From the NCBI RefSeq assembly GCF_035083965.1, contig NC_089724.1, positions 7,480,501 through 7,544,500 of the forward strand: DNA of 64,000 nt, written 5' to 3'. The notes beneath the pieces were generated by a model. That model did not search any database. It was not told the DNA's origin and worked only from the letters and a program-made list of their open reading frames with translations. Source of the DNA: Branchiostoma lanceolatum. Lineage: Eukaryota; Chordata; Leptocardii; Amphioxiformes; Branchiostomatidae. A program made the position numbers and the translations under genes. Of the stretch, positions 1 to 12,840 are shown piece by piece (within the stretch, counting starts at the first letter, position 1; each line of letters begins with the position of its first letter).

Positions 1-280
1 TAGTAGTGAAAGAAACCACTTTGTTTATGAATACAAACACAAGAACCAAGGAGGAGTGGCCTCACGTGTACGTTTCTATTATGATGGGTTCTATACAGTA
101 AAGATGGTGACTGTGTTGACTTACCACTAGTGGCAGCGCTTGACAAGGGAATCTCCGAGATAAGCGTGTTGGAATTCGGGAAATGTAAACATGCGCTGCT
201 GTGGGATTCAAGATGCACAATTGTCGCTTATGCGTTGCCTTCAGACAGTTTATACTGGCTAGTTTATACAACAACAATCT

Positions 281-325
281 TTATTGGCACAACAAATGTA
301 CAGCGACTTTCGTAAGGTCTTCTAC
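281..325 (-). repeat. Retroposon-like 3' tail fragment
   Basis: ACAGCGACTTTCGTAAGGTC is found inverted near 31919-31945. Both are followed by AATAAAG-type tails. Confidence 0.5.
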
Positions 326-1070
326 AACTATACATGCAAACAAACAATTGAATACAAAAGAACCTACGTACAAGTATATGAATAATTCACAATTTTGAGT
401 TTACATGCAATCCGTCCGTATTTTGCTTTGGTCTGCACCAATCAACGCTCCCCGCCAACAGCTAAAGCGGACTAAGCAGGATTGCAAAGGATGACTGCTG
501 CACAAGGCTGGATATTATTGGGCTAATCTTCAGCAAAAGATGATATGATTGTCAGAAGCTTAAGGGATACAAGCTGTAGCAGAGCTAGGCCATAAGGTAG
601 AGAACTTAAGAAGATTATATAGGTGCAATGACCACATAGTTTATAACATAAAAACCGTTTTGATGAAACATATATTAATGTGTGCCCCCCTCCCATCTTC
701 ATTCCATTACGTTCCTTTTTTTAGGAGATTCTATCACACATTTGAACTTATTCCAAGACTTAAATACGCCTTCATATGACCACGGACATTAATATCAACT
801 ACATTCGACGTGTTTTTAACTCCCTCTTGCCTTCCTCTGAATGGTGATTACTTCAGTTAGGCATTTCAGCGATTTTTGACATGCATGATTTTTTCCGTCT
901 GTCCGCCTACACAATTTTGCGGTGTTGATTGCTCGAATTCTTGAGATTCAGCTATCAAGGAAGGAATGCACCGCGTCCCGTGTGACGTAGTATGATTCAG
1001 ATCCCAGTAATGGGGTGAGGCGTATAATCTATATCGCAATAGTCCAATACGCTGCAGTGGTCTTTTGAGA

Positions 1071-1305
1071 AGGCCCCTCCCCCCTCTAGACAGCGATCGC
1101 GCTGCGCTCTCGGTGCGACCTAAATCGAATTTGTCTTATCCTTGATTTCATAGTTGGAATATCATGCAATATGTAAAAGTATGGCTGAAACGAACACACA
1201 CAAAGCGTAAAAAGATTCGTTTTTCATCGATGAAATTCGTTCAGTGCTGTCTTAAATTTGAGGTCGAAGAGAGCGCGCGGTGAGGAAATGGAGCGTCCGT
1301 GGTGG
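1071..1305 (-). mobile_element. TA-type MITE (family A)
   Basis: A degenerate copy in reverse orientation. It has GCGCTCTCGG near one end and GAGAGCGCGC near the other, with the family interior (ATCATGCAATATGTAAAAGT, GAAATTCGTT). Confidence 0.6.
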
Positions 1306-1525
1306 TTTTGAGTTCGCGTTTGAAAAAAAATAGTAGCGCTACAGTCACACAATGGAACGGCTTTTCGCGGTGGTTTTAAGTTTACGGTAAAGAGTTCGCC
1401 GCGAAAACCGCGAACACAAGATCACCGCGAACATTTCTGCATTTAGTAGTTGAAGGCTGGGCGGAGAGACTTAACATGAACTTGGTACAGTCCTTGGTAC
1501 AGTCGAGTCAGAGGTACAGAATGTC

Positions 1526-1589
1526 CAGTCAAACCGGAAGTTAGTGTGGGCTGAAAGTTTCAGTCTACACGAACTTCCGGTTTGACTGG
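1526..1589. repeat. Short inverted repeat
   Basis: CCAGTCAAACCGGAAGTT and AACTTCCGGTTTGACTGG, perfect 18-bp arms with a 28-bp loop. Possibly a worn fold-back element. Confidence 0.7.
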
Positions 1590-2714
1590 GCGTGTCTAGT
1601 ACAACAACAGGAAGAGGATGGGCGGGCCCCAAAACTAAGCGTGGAGTTTTAAAGTTTTTTGGAGGAAAGAAAGTACATTTTTACCAATTGCACTGCCTTT
1701 TTTCTTTAGCTATACCCAAGACTGCCATGACTTATTTCTTCCCTTACGAGGGAAGCCAACGGTAACTGCACACTGGCACGGTCTGAATGAAAGCTTGAGT
1801 CATTGATTCTCCTCTTCGCAACCCTTAAAGACCCTTAAAGAATATATAACGAAATGTCCCATCCTAAACAAAACCAAACGGATAGAGAACCCAAGTGTAA
1901 CAGTTGTATGCCAGTCATGAATGTCTTGGCATATCAGCCCGTTGCTCTGGAAACAAACCCCAGACAGGGCTATGGGGACCGATCATACATGATCGCACCG
2001 GGATGGAATATTGTAGAAATGCACCATATGGAATGACAGTAAGTAAAGAAACAGTCCGCGAGTTGGGTTTGTACCGACTCGATCAAAAATGCTGAAAGGA
2101 AAAGGGTAAGCGATGCCCTTCAACCAGAGGTCCGAGTACCAGCGGGCGCTGTTTACCAGCTAGCCTTGATTTTGTCTAGTGGCCTGTAGAGGTGAAAATA
2201 CCGACCAGGAGAAAAAGAATGCCACTTCGCCCCCACGGTGCTTAGGCAGCAATTAAGGTACAGAACTGCGTCAACTCAAGCATGGCTCAAATCACGGGTC
2301 GTTTTCCCCAATCACAATAGAGCTGTTCTTCTTAGAAAAATTACACAAGAGAGCGTCGGTAGTATGAATGAAAGAATGAATGAATAAATGAAAGACCTTT
2401 ATTGTGCGTTTATGCTCCTACAAGTAATACTAATACAGCGCTCATCGGACTATTACGTCAAGAGAAAGGAATGCGTTTGTAGAGTTGCTCTATCAAATTG
2501 GATTTTTACCCTAGTAACAAAGCCACAACACAAGGTGCGAACATGTTCTGATGTAGCGGGGATGTTTTCTGTAAGCAGTGAGTTACGTGGGAAAGAACGT
2601 TGTGATTCACACGTACACTAGTTGTTCATCATGAAGAAACAGACTGTGCCCTGGAGGCACTTAGGCCTAGGAAAAATAATGCTGTGTTTCCCGACGGACC
2701 CTAGTAAGAACCTG

Positions 2715-2783
2715 CCGACCCTAGCCTCCTTTGCAGGCCTTGTTTGTGTCGCCGCATTTTTTTGGGGTAGGGGGGGGGGGGGG
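2715..2783 (+). repeat. Remnant of a family D end, with a G14 run
   Basis: CTAGCCTCCTTTGCAGGC resembles the terminal sequence of the 7181 element. It leads into a run of 14 G at 2770-2783. Confidence 0.4.
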
Positions 2784-2950
2784 ATTTCCCTGACGCCACC
2801 GATGTTGTGCCGTTGGGAAAGGCACTTTACACGACTTTTCTCACTCCACCCAAGTGTAGGAATGGGTATATTGTTATCTGTACGTAACACTGTTAAAATA
2901 AGTTATGAAAAACTTGAGTGCAGTGCCACGTGCACGTCGTCCTTGTCGGA
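2784..2950 (+). repeat. SINE (family S), 3' part
   Basis: It matches the part of the 35345 copy beyond its tRNA-like head, ending near GTCGTCCTTGTC. The head is absent. Confidence 0.65.
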
Positions 2951-3299
2951 GTTTGAAAAAAACCCACAAAATCGTCCTTCCTTGAAATAGAATAAAAGAG
3001 CGAGAAGACAAAAATGTCCCTATTTGGTACAGTTGACCAAGATAGGATTTTCGGTGTCATGCAACATGTGGAAAGTGCACCATATATATATATATAAATG
3101 CTAGAAGAGTCATAGGATCTAGGAGAGGCCAACCCCGAACATGTGGCGTTCACTACTAAAAGCTACAATTCTAATGATAACCGCTAAGGGACCCTTAATC
3201 TTACCAAGACATCGTGAATTGATGGCCCATTCACCACGTGTTCAACTGTCGTGTTCGCTATCAAACAACCACACTGAACCGAAATAACAGAAACAATAC

Positions 3300-3450
3300 G
3301 TGTAGATATACATAATGGATAACAACCCACTGCCTCAAAAGGGCTATGGGAAAAGACGAAGGTCTGGCACGATTTTGGGGCTCCCTGGTATGTGACCTTG
3401 GTATTGCAACAGAACTTCCGATTTTTGTATCTTTTCCCTGGTTTAGATCT
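3300..3450 (-). repeat. Dispersed repeat (family F) before TSP1 exon 2
   Basis: The reverse complement matches 12600-12720 (CCAAGGTCACATACCAGG and GATACAAAAA blocks). It ends about 40 bp before the exon 2 acceptor. Confidence 0.65.
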
Positions 3451-3492
3451 CTATTTTCTTTGCTCATAAAGTTGTTGTTCCTGCCCTTCCAG

Positions 3493-4468
3493 CTCGCCGG
3501 AGCGGTCCTGCTCGGAGTCGGGATCTGGCTGCGTGTGGACCCGGGCGTGGCGCAGGTGGTGTCCGGTGAGCTCAACATGACGTGGTTCTACAACGCCTGT
3601 TACGTGCTGATCGCCGCCGGGGCCATCACCATGATCGTCGGCTTCCTGGGCTGCTGCGGCGCCATCAAGGAGAGCAAGTGCATGCTGATGACGGTACGTG
3701 ACTGGTCAAGAAAGAAGTGACGTCATTATGAAATGATACTACAAAATGAAAATGACAAAAAATATAAGAAAATTAAAAGATTTAAAAAAGATGCATAAGG
3801 GAATGTAATATAATGGAAAAATTAGAAAATGATCAAAAAAGTTTTATTATTGACGATTTTCACAGATCTAGACTTTGCATTGATATCTTTGGTTGTTAAT
3901 GTAAGGTACAAACTACATTCCTTATAAATCATAATTTATTTTAAACGATGAATGTTCCATTTTATATGAAGCAGTAGCAACTCTTACATTCGTTTATCAG
4001 TTCGAAAGATGTACTGTACCGTATGTTGTGACCTTTTGTACTTGACCTAACGGATGTTCTTCTTTGGTGTAGTTCGCCATCTTGCTTGGTCTGCTTTTCG
4101 TCATCGAACTGGCTGCTGGGATACTGGCGATTGTGTACAAGGACAAGGTCAGTACACGTGACTTTGAGTGACAGGCATTTTCACGGCCTTCGTTATGAAA
4201 TAAATGGAATTTTTTAGATCCTGAACTGATATCATCGCTTTAAACTGTATGGATAATTCTGTTAGTTTAGGCATTAATAATACTTTACCCATGGCTAATT
4301 AGAAGTAATTTGAAAAGGTATTCGTGTATATCCTACTGTGATCAACTGTTCAATTTTACGCATGTTTAAGCAAATTTCCAGAATGACTTTAAGAAACAAG
4401 ACCTACGTACCTACATACCAAATATCAAAACTGTCGTGATGACAGACAGGCAGACATTCACACACACA

Positions 4469-4501
<33 letters not shown>

Positions 4502-6297
4502 ACAAACGCTTACCAAAACATAACCTTCTCGGCGAAGGTAAATATAGTGAATCAGAATGACAACGAATACCACGAAAGCTATAAAGCCAAAGAATGTGTT
4601 TGTAAGCGTTTCACGTTTTGTTGTTGGTGTTAGATCGGAGAATACGCCAGGCAATCCTTCACTGATGCCCTCGCTGGGGAGAACATCGAAAGCAAGAATG
4701 ACGACTTCAAGAACGCCGTGAGAAGCATTCAGGAGAAGGTAAGACTTGCTATGGGATCTCCCCAGAAATGCAGAGTAGTATTGGGGGGCAAACACAGGAT
4801 ACGTGTCGTGAGGGGTGAGGTCTGGAGGGGGTCACTCATCCGTCAAGAGGAGAGAAGCTGTTGTCTTTTCCCTTTTCCAAACACAGATTGAAGTCATTTC
4901 CTGCAACTTCAGCTTTGCATCTTGTCTACAATTAATGAAATCTCGAGTTTTGAGCAGAAATACAGACCTGGCTGGGGAAATATTTGAAGAAATACCCTAG
5001 CTTTGAAAATCAACAGTATGTGGCTATGATTAGAACATGATGGAGGAGCACCCCTGTCCATTCTCTAGGGTTATCCCTGCTTGCTGTATTCACGTCTCTC
5101 GTTTTGTAGAAGTTTCTGTAACCTCTGAAGAAATGAGGCAACGTTACGTGGTCGCTAGTACTTTTCAAAGGCTACACAAACGAAAGATCGTAGCTGGCCT
5201 AAGAGATTTCCTGCCAATAATTTTTTTTCCACTATTCTTCCTTGTAAGGTGTTTGTTATAAGCAATAATAAAAAATCATGTAATAAAAAAGAACGGTAAT
5301 TTGAAAAAGAAAACAGCCGGAATGAGTCTGTAACGGAGACTCGGTGTTTTTAACGTCTGTAAACAAATGTGTTTTTGAAAATACTTCATCTATGTTGTAT
5401 ATACGTTTGAAATCGAAGGAACAGATGTAAAACGTTTCTCTCTCGCAGTTCACCTGTTGCGGTTTGACGGCCACTAACAACTGGGCTCTCCCGTGTCTGG
5501 AGTCCACGTGTACGTGCAACATCCTCACTCAGACCGGCTGCAAGGCCGTCATCAGCGTCCCGCCATGCGCCGTGCACCAGGTAGGTACAGACAGGACACG
5601 TGTTTAAAGCGCCCTCTTACAGGATAGATTAGTACTGCGATATTTCTGAGACCAGATATGACTCCTGACAGGTTACAGAGACCGGCTGCAAGGCCGTCAC
5701 CAGCGTTCCGTCAGGTTTATACAGACAGGACACTTGTTTAGAGCGCCCTCTTACAGGATAGACTGGTACTGCAATATTTTTCGAGACCAGATATGACTCG
5801 TGACAGGTTTCAGATGTGTTGGTATATATGTACTGAACTATGTGTGTTTGTCCCTTCTTGCAGCCATGTCTGACGGAGTTTGAGGCATTCCTGGCCAACA
5901 ACATCATCATCGTGGCAGGAGTAGCACTGGCCATCGCCATTATCCAAGTAAGCAATCCGTACTTTTACAAGCATTAACGATTCGAAGAGAGTGTAAATAG
6001 GGGGACCATTTTTTTCACTTTTTGTCCATTTTTCTCCAACCGCTCTTTGTCGGTGGTTGCTGTACAGACCAATATATTGATTAGGGTACGAATTTGAGAT
6101 CTGATATAATAATTCTAGATATCGACTCACAAAGAATCTATAGACATCTGCAGTGTACTAGTGCCCAGTAATCACTAATATGTATGTATGGAAATAAGGT
6201 GTTGACAGTAACGTTGAACTCTATCACCCCACAGATCATCGGCATTTGCTGCGCATGCGTCCTGATGAGGAACATCTACGGCGAAACCATCGCATAG
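3493..6297 (+). CDS. TSP1: tetraspanin, 5'-partial (exons 2-7)
   Basis: A four-pass membrane tetraspanin, a scaffold of plasma-membrane or endosomal microdomains. Six exons are seen: 3493-3693, 4073-4147, 4634-4738, 5449-5580, 5864-5947 and 6235-6297 (stop TAG). All have GT/AG borders and phase 0 joins, giving 219 residues. The 67-codon exon starts LAGAVLLGVGIWLRVD and carries the GFLGCCGA turn between TM2 and TM3. The 75-nt exon is TM3 with Glu (FVIELAAG). The LEL has FTCCGL, then CTC, then PC before TM4, eight cysteines in all. The C terminus is short (RNIYGETIA). The closest relative in the array is TSP2: about 50 of 67 residues of the second exon are identical by eye. The expected exon 1 (N terminus and start of TM1) was not found in 1-3492. 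Introns 1 of the other genes are 1.8-3.3 kb, so it may lie upstream of the window or be too divergent to recognise. Confidence 0.9.
4402..4500 (+). repeat. Family F end fragment with (CA)n tail, TSP1 intron 3
   Basis: CCTACATACCAAATATCA matches the family F end. A CA run at 4459-4499 follows. Confidence 0.45.
5679..5812 (+). pseudogene. Duplicated 3' end of TSP1 exon 5 plus intron sequence
   Basis: The segment 5531-5678 (last ~50 nt of TSP1 exon 5 and start of intron 5) is repeated immediately downstream. The copy still reads ACCGGCTGCAAGGCCGTCAC, but the part with the last cysteines and the donor is deleted. It has no acceptor of its own and should be spliced out. Confidence 0.8.
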
Positions 6298-6948
6298 AAA
6301 TCCGCCATCTTGTTTCTTGCAAGTTTGTGAAGCGACGTTAACGGAGCTGTGTGTATACTGAAGCGGATATTAAAGTCATAAGTTGTATTCTACTTGCAGT
6401 AAGCGTTGTATTAAAGCACTTATCAGAGGAAATTTTGGACAAGTATTGTACTTGTATCAAACAAAGAGTTGAAAAAGTATTTTGCATTTTGTATTTTTGT
6501 TTTGTATAACGGACATCATTATGTATTCTTCACATGGCTCTGGCATATGAGATTTCGGAACGTTTTGAAGTCAAGTCGATGTAGTTTAAAAGATAGTCGT
6601 TTGTTCATTCTTTCGTTAACATCCTTCCGTTGTTAACACGTTTGAGAGACGTTATAGTTACATTATAAGAGTTATATTTTAGGGTTTTTATATAACAGAG
6701 AATACAATGTTCCAGTTGTCGGACTGACCTGTTTTTTCTATGGCAACGGAGAAGTGACGTTACCATGGCAATAGACGAATGTATCGTTTGGTGACGTGGT
6801 CAGAAATGATGACAGCGTTCGGTTATCTTACATCATCTAAAAGTGCCTAGAGAAAATCCGGTCTTGTTTTTTTTCACGGTTGAAGTTTTATATGGCCTTG
6901 TTGTGGGCGCTGAAGAAGGAAATATTTTGTTACCGCCACTAAGCGTCA

Positions 6949-6954
6949 ATAAAG
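6949..6954 (+). terminator. Candidate poly(A) signal, TSP1
   Basis: AATAAA, 652 bp beyond the TSP1 stop. ATTAAA-type hexamers nearer the stop (around 6369 and 6410) are alternatives. Confidence 0.35.
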
Positions 6955-7180
6955 AGAAAACTCGTTTGATTCATTTGTTGATTTTTGTCAGTATTACAAC
7001 ATTTTCTTCCTACTGCATACGGAAGTGAGGTAGAGACGAAAGCCTGAATGCGGCTATTCGGGTGCTATGGAGCGTGTGATCATCAAGCTTAAAACCCTTA
7101 TCCTGCTGGGTTTCCAGAGCCAAAACATACCCCAACTGCTGAAGTCCCCAGACACCTTTGAAACAAAGGGTACTAGTTTT

Positions 7181-7379
7181 AGCCTCCGTTGCAGGCTCTG
7201 AACCGGCTTTTTTGGGGGGGCTAAATAATACACTTTTTGCAGCCAGCCCGTAACTATCAGCCAACCCTGTAACTATCAGCCGGCTGATAGTTACAGTGTT
7301 GGCTGATGGTTACGGGTTGGCTGCAAAAAGTATTATTTAGCCCCCCAAAAAGGCGGTTCAGAGCCTGCAACGGAGGCTA
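7181..7379. mobile_element. Fold-back element (family D)
   Basis: AGCCTCCGTTGCAGGCTC at the left is mirrored at the right, with ~90-bp arms around two GTAACTATCAGCC-type repeats. Flanks ACTAGTTTT and ACTTGTTTG match at 7 of 9. Confidence 0.7.
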
Positions 7380-7496
7380 ACTTGTTTGGTATTGCTCATT
7401 TTTAGTTACTTCGCTTTGCGCCATCCTGCGGGTACAACGTACGCATTCTAGAAACAACCCGTCAGGACTAGCAAACAGAACAAGCATGTGCAAACT

Positions 7497-7648
7497 TAAT
7501 CTCCAAGCAGATCTACACGGGGCGCGAAAATCGTATATGCTAGCCAGAGAAGCTCCAGTCAGCCAGATAAGCTCCAGTCAGCCCCTACGGGGTTTCTCTG
7601 GCTAGCATATACGATTTTCGCGCCCCTTGTAGATCTGCTTGGAGATTA
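7497..7648. mobile_element. Fold-back element (family B subtype)
   Basis: TAATCTCCAAGCAGATCTAC at the left is mirrored at the right. The loop holds two copies of AAGCTCCAGTCAGCC. No clear target duplication was seen. Confidence 0.65.
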
Positions 7649-7669
7649 GGTTCCCACACCAAACCACGT

Positions 7670-7872
7670 AAGGCTCCCGTTCCACTTGACGGTGATTTCG
7701 TGTAGACCTTGACTTCATGATTGGAGTATCATGCAATATGTACAAGAATGGATGAAAGGGCAATAAAACACTCGAAGCGTAAACATATTCAATTTCAATC
7801 TATGAAATTCGTTGAGCGCTCTGTCAAATTTTACATCGCAGCGTGGTCGCCGTCCAAGTGGAAGGGGATTTA
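7670..7872 (-). mobile_element. TA-type MITE (family A)
   Basis: Family interior in reverse orientation. The ends are CCCGTTCCACTTGACGG and CCGTCCAAGTGGAAGGGG. Confidence 0.65.
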
Positions 7873-8074
7873 AATGCTTACAAAAAAGCGGGTGAGAACA
7901 TTCATAATTGGAAACAAAGTATATATTTATGCCGTAGACGTCTTTGTTATTGACAGAACAAGAAAAGATTCACATCGACACGAAAACAAATCAGTTATAG
8001 CCGGTCGAACCTTTTAAACCTCCTTGGTCAAACAAACTCAAACAAGGCATTCCTAACATACCATCGCTTTCTTA

Positions 8075-8981
8075 AGACCCCCATTTCACTTGGACGGCGC
8101 TCTCACCGCGCTCTCACGGCGACCTAAAATTGGCCAGATCGCCGTGAGAGCGCCGAACTCCTGGAAAACGTGCTCAAGTGGAATCTCTACGGCGCCCCTT
8201 GCGCGCTCTCTGCGCGACCAAAATCTCAAATGTCAGCAACTTTTTATGAGCGACCAAAGATTTTACCGATCACTCAACGAATTTCAGAGATAAAGAACGA
8301 ATTTTTTTAATGTTTTATGTGCTTTGTTGTCTTCTCAATCATACCTTCACCTCCTGCATCATATTCATAATAAATAATAAAATCAAGGGGAAAACAGATT
8401 CAATTTTGGTCGCTGCACGGTCGCTCAGTGTGTGTCTTAAGCTATGTATATATTGTGCTAGTATTTTCTGCGTTGTCTGTCATGTTAACTGTTTGCAATA
8501 AATATATTCTAACATTCTTCGTTATAACAGAAACGTAGATCACAGGATTTTGAAACGCATTTCGAACCACTGACAATAAGAATTGGAAGGAGTTTAATTT
8601 GAATGGAAGCAGGTAGTTATTCACCAATTTGTATTACCCATGAGCAAAACTATGATTTGACCGCAAAATTCCTAGAAATTCTAGATACACCACTTCAAGA
8701 ACAAAACTTGTTTAAACTACAGATAAGACCATTCAATCACCGTAGAGCGCTCGCTGCGGTCCTTTGATCCTTTGGTGTGGTCCTCTGATCCCATCGCCAT
8801 CCTCGGCGCGCTCACGGCGACGTCGACTGTTTTTGACATGTTCAAAACCATCGCCGAGGTGACGGCGCGCATGGCGCGCATGACGCTCTCACCCCGCTCT
8901 CGGCGCTCTCACGACGCTCTGGCCAAATTGAGGTCGCCGTGAGAGCGCGGCGAGAGCGCCGTCCAAGTGGAATGGGAGTAT
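8075..8981 (+). mobile_element. TA-type MITE (family A), 907-bp composite upstream of TSP2
   Basis: Left end AGACCCCCATTTCACTTGG, right end CCAAGTGGAATGGGAGTAT, flanked by TA. It contains several GCGCTCTC/GAGAGCGC blocks and extra inner ends, so it looks like nested or rearranged copies. It ends about 215 bp before the TSP2 ATG. Confidence 0.65.
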
Positions 8982-9194
8982 TAGTTACCATTGGATTGTT
9001 AGCGTTCAAATTCCCGCCCAACCGTTTACGTCAATCATCATTTGTGGGCCCAACGGTAGAACACGCTTTCAGGGACACCGCCATAGGTAAATACACTACA
9101 CCACCTGCCCACCTGTCCAAGCGGAAAACAGCCGAAGCCTCACGTACAGACGACACCTTTGAGGATACCTGTGGAAAAAAGCAAGCAAGATATC

Positions 9195-9206
9195 CAAGAT
9201 GGCGGA
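9195..9206 (+). promoter_or_regulatory. TISU/YY1-like start context, TSP2
   Basis: CAAGATGGCGGA spans the start codon. It differs from the TISU consensus SAASATGGCGGC at the last base only. TISU elements act both as YY1 sites and as initiators for mRNAs with very short leaders. Confidence 0.55.
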
Positions 9207-12200
9207 GGGTTGTTGTGCGTCCATTATCAAGATCTTACTCTTTATCTTCAACTTCGTCTTCTGGGTAAGATTGATTAACGTTTTTTACAAGTCGTTGTGT
9301 GTTTTGACCTTTGATCCTTACTCCGTTGGGTGTGGTCGGTTACTACAGCGTTCTGTGAGGAATACGGTGGTAAAACATTTCTTAATTGCATCGTAGAAAA
9401 GTTTCTTATTCATTATTGACGATAACATTGCCTCGAATTTTGTGTAAAGTTTGAAATGTGGTAGAACAAAGAATTGAATTATCTCCACTCTCAAGTGAGA
9501 GGAAAACAACATGGCGGAGAAAGTAGTACAACGGAAGTTGCTGGAATTATTATTACTTAGTTACCCTTTAGTGAAGAGTATTAAAAGAAGTATATGTTTT
9601 AAAAAACACAAAATGTTTCAACTGCTACATCGTGTAAATATGGAAATATGAAAATCGGCATTTCTTGTTTTTGTGGTGACCTAACATACAACTGAACGTG
9701 TCTTGTTTGTGCGACCTTGAAATATTTTTGTTACATTTTTGTAATAGTAACTGAAAGTTCTTTTATTTGATTACCATATCAAGGTAATACCTTTAGTATC
9801 TAAGAGTTAACATGTAGTTTGACTGAAGGTTTGACGGAAATTGCCCTTATTCAAAATGTGGAATAGGTTAGAAAAGAGGATGTCGAGTAGACTGTGTGTG
9901 TACACAGGGCGTCGGCCCTAAAATTCCACATTTGCAAACAGAGGGCCTATAGTGAGGGGGGGGGGGGAATTTTGCCATAAAAAGGAGCAGCTAGATTATT
10001 GTTGTACGATCTTTTTTCCAAGATGATAAGATTCTGCCCCTGTGCTACGAAGAAAACTGAATCCGATATCCATGTACAGCAGTCGACAGTGCAGTGCTAT
10101 CTAACAGTGATGTTGATCCGGCCTTTTCTGAAAGTGTAAGACCAGATCTACACCCTTTCATGTAATGTCGGCCATTTTCTAATGCAGTTTTAGTAACTAC
10201 ATTACGTACAGCTCAATTACGTTACGTGTGTTGACTCCCCATGAATGACTTGCCATAGCAAATGTTTGCTTTTCCCTGACGCTTGAATGGACAACAAAAA
10301 TCAAATCATGGTACTTTGCAAGTTCAATATTCGTCGAGGTCACAAATGTTTATAGTCTCCTGCATTACATGTGTATACCAACTTAGGCAAGAGGAAAAAC
10401 AAATCATTTTGAATTTTGGAAATGTGTCGACTCTGCGAGTAAACCATCACCGTAACCGAAAATTGTGTTCGTTTTTGACATTTACTCCAAATGTTACAAG
10501 TCGTCGTCGTGCCGCTGTAAATAAAACACTCAAGCACATGAAGTATGTGTTACCATTTTGAGCTCGAGAAGACACATTGTAAAATGTCGTACCACCTAAA
10601 GAAGCCTTGACACGATCCAAGCCATCATATTTGCTAGGGGATTAGTCCATAGTTGTAACCCTTCAACCTCTATGATAAACTCCCATGAACCCCTGCGCGT
10701 TCGCACTTCGCTCTGGAGTAGCTTGTCTGTAATTGGTCAATGCGTTATGACGTCATGTTGCTCCTCCAAAGTTGAATGCATGCAACGTTAATTTTTAAGT
10801 AAACGTGATGTGCGTAAACATCGTGACTGACAGTTAGCAAATATCAACGGAAATATTTAGCAAATATCACATTCCATAACCCCAATGCTTTGTGTCCGAC
10901 TGTGTCTACTGATATTAGCCAACTGAATATCCTAATATGGTGAGTGTGACGGATTTGAATTTATGCCAGTCTTTGTTATCAAACACATACTAAAGCACAA
11001 TAAGCAAGTTATAAATGACAGGTGAGTGACATTAACCAAGAGAGTACGTGCTGTATATCGCAATGAGGACCAGTTGTTACAATCACATCAACGAATATTA
11101 GACATATCCAGATAGAACACTACCTAGATACAAAATCAAGCGAGCAATTGCAACGTGGACACATTCTTTAAAAAAGTCAGGCGTTTCAGGTAGCATCCAA
11201 TATTTTTCACCAGACTCATTCTCAGTCGTTCTCAATCACTGATGAAAGATAGTGAGAATTCATCAAGTTACTTGATTCATTTTTTGCTATAGTAGTCACA
11301 AATGTGTGGTATCTATACGTATGTATCCAGAGTAACCTGAAAACAGGTCAAGGGATCTGAGTGTGATTCTACTGGACACAATCCTCCGTGAAATAGCTAT
11401 GGCCGTGTTTGCAGGTCTGGTGTTTGCAGGCCCAGTGTGGCTAAGATACCTCAGTAGACGATATGCCAAGTTACATACCAATGCAGCAAAGGGATCGTGA
11501 GTTGTAGCTGCGAACGTACGCACACCTCTATTTACAGTACTCCTTCCCGGAGGTAAAAATGTATCACCCTTCTAGTTCAGATGTATGCCAATGGCATATA
11601 CGTATGTGTCTAACGTTATATGTACTATACTAGGTGACCGGAGCGGTACTACTGGGAGTCGGGATCTGGCTGCGCGTGGACCAGGATGTGTCGAGGTTCG
11701 TGTCAGGTGACCTGAACATGTCATGGTTCTACACGGCCTGTTACGTTATGATCGCCGCCGGAGCCATCACCATGGTTACGGGGTTCCTGGGATGCTGCGG
11801 AGCCATGAAGGAGAACAAGATCATGCTGATGATCGTAAGTGAACGTCTTATTACTTCGTGTGCTGCCATATTGTCTTAACGGTTAGGGTGTTTGACCCAG
11901 AACCCAGAGGTCTTGGGTTCGAATCCCCTGAAAGTGCCCTTGGGAAATGTTCTTAACATGGCTTTCCTCATTTCACTCAGGTGTAGAAGTTACCTGACTT
12001 CGGTTGGGGGTGGAGGGTGGTAAAGGGCGGTGGAAGGAGAGGTTCGGGCTTTGCTTTCCAATACCATGCCCTAGACACAGTGTGAACAAGAGTTCCGCGA
12101 CCTCATATCTCCATGAACAAGTCTATTTATGCAAATGACTTACACATTTACATAATATATGCTTTATCATAAACACCTTTATCTTACTTAAACATGTTGC

Positions 12201-12802
12201 AATATTGACAGTCTTATAATTTTCAAATTTGATGAATTTCGGTGTTTTTGCATTAATTATGCAAATCAGGAATTTATTTGCATAATTGGTATCTGTTGAT
12301 GCTCAACTTTCCATAAAGTACATATGTTACATGTATTTGAGTCTTATAATGGGAAACACAGCAAATATAGATTTCCCTCATTATCTATGCAAATTAAGTC
12401 CCAATTAGCATAATTTGCACTTCATTGTGTATATCTCTGTCTAAGCTACCTGCATACTAAATATCATGGAAATCCGTTGTTCCTTTGTTCAGTTATACTC
12501 CTTAGAAGATTTTCACAATAACGCCCCTGCAGTTCCAGAGCAAGCTGCTAGGGGGCCCAAACCTACACCACTTCTTAATCACATCACAAGCTATCTCCCA
12601 CCCAAAAATCAAGACCACAGCACGTCCAGGTCAAAAGATACAAAAATTGAAGTTCTGCTGCAGTACCAAGGTCACATACCAGGGGGCCCAAAATCGACCC
12701 TGACCTTCGGCTTCACAACACCCACCCACATACCAAATATCATTGTAATCCATCAAGAGGTTCTTGAGTTATGCTGACTACAAGAGTCCGGAAACACAAA
12801 CA

Positions 12803-12840
<38 letters not shown>

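Larger units (their letters stand above)
1..3492. other. Upstream region, no gene seen
   Basis: Repeats only: a retroposon tail, a MITE, a short hairpin, a GCGAA-rich stretch at about 1300-1440, SINE and family F pieces. No tetraspanin first exon was found; the TSP1 exon 1 should lie here or upstream. Confidence 0.6.
6298..9198. other. TSP1-TSP2 interval
   Basis: TSP1 3' UTR and poly(A) candidates, an X-box-like GTTACCATGGCAAT at 6759, two fold-back elements and two MITEs. No further gene seen. Confidence 0.6.

Noticed and set aside
2622-2990. 122-residue frame with FFWG near a GTAG
   Set aside because: Considered as the missing TSP1 exon 1, but it lacks the N terminus and TM1 pattern and lies in repeat remnants and a G run.
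3346-3492. In-frame ATG upstream of TSP1 exon 2
   Set aside because: The stretch is an inverted copy of a dispersed repeat and ends in a good acceptor, so it is intron.
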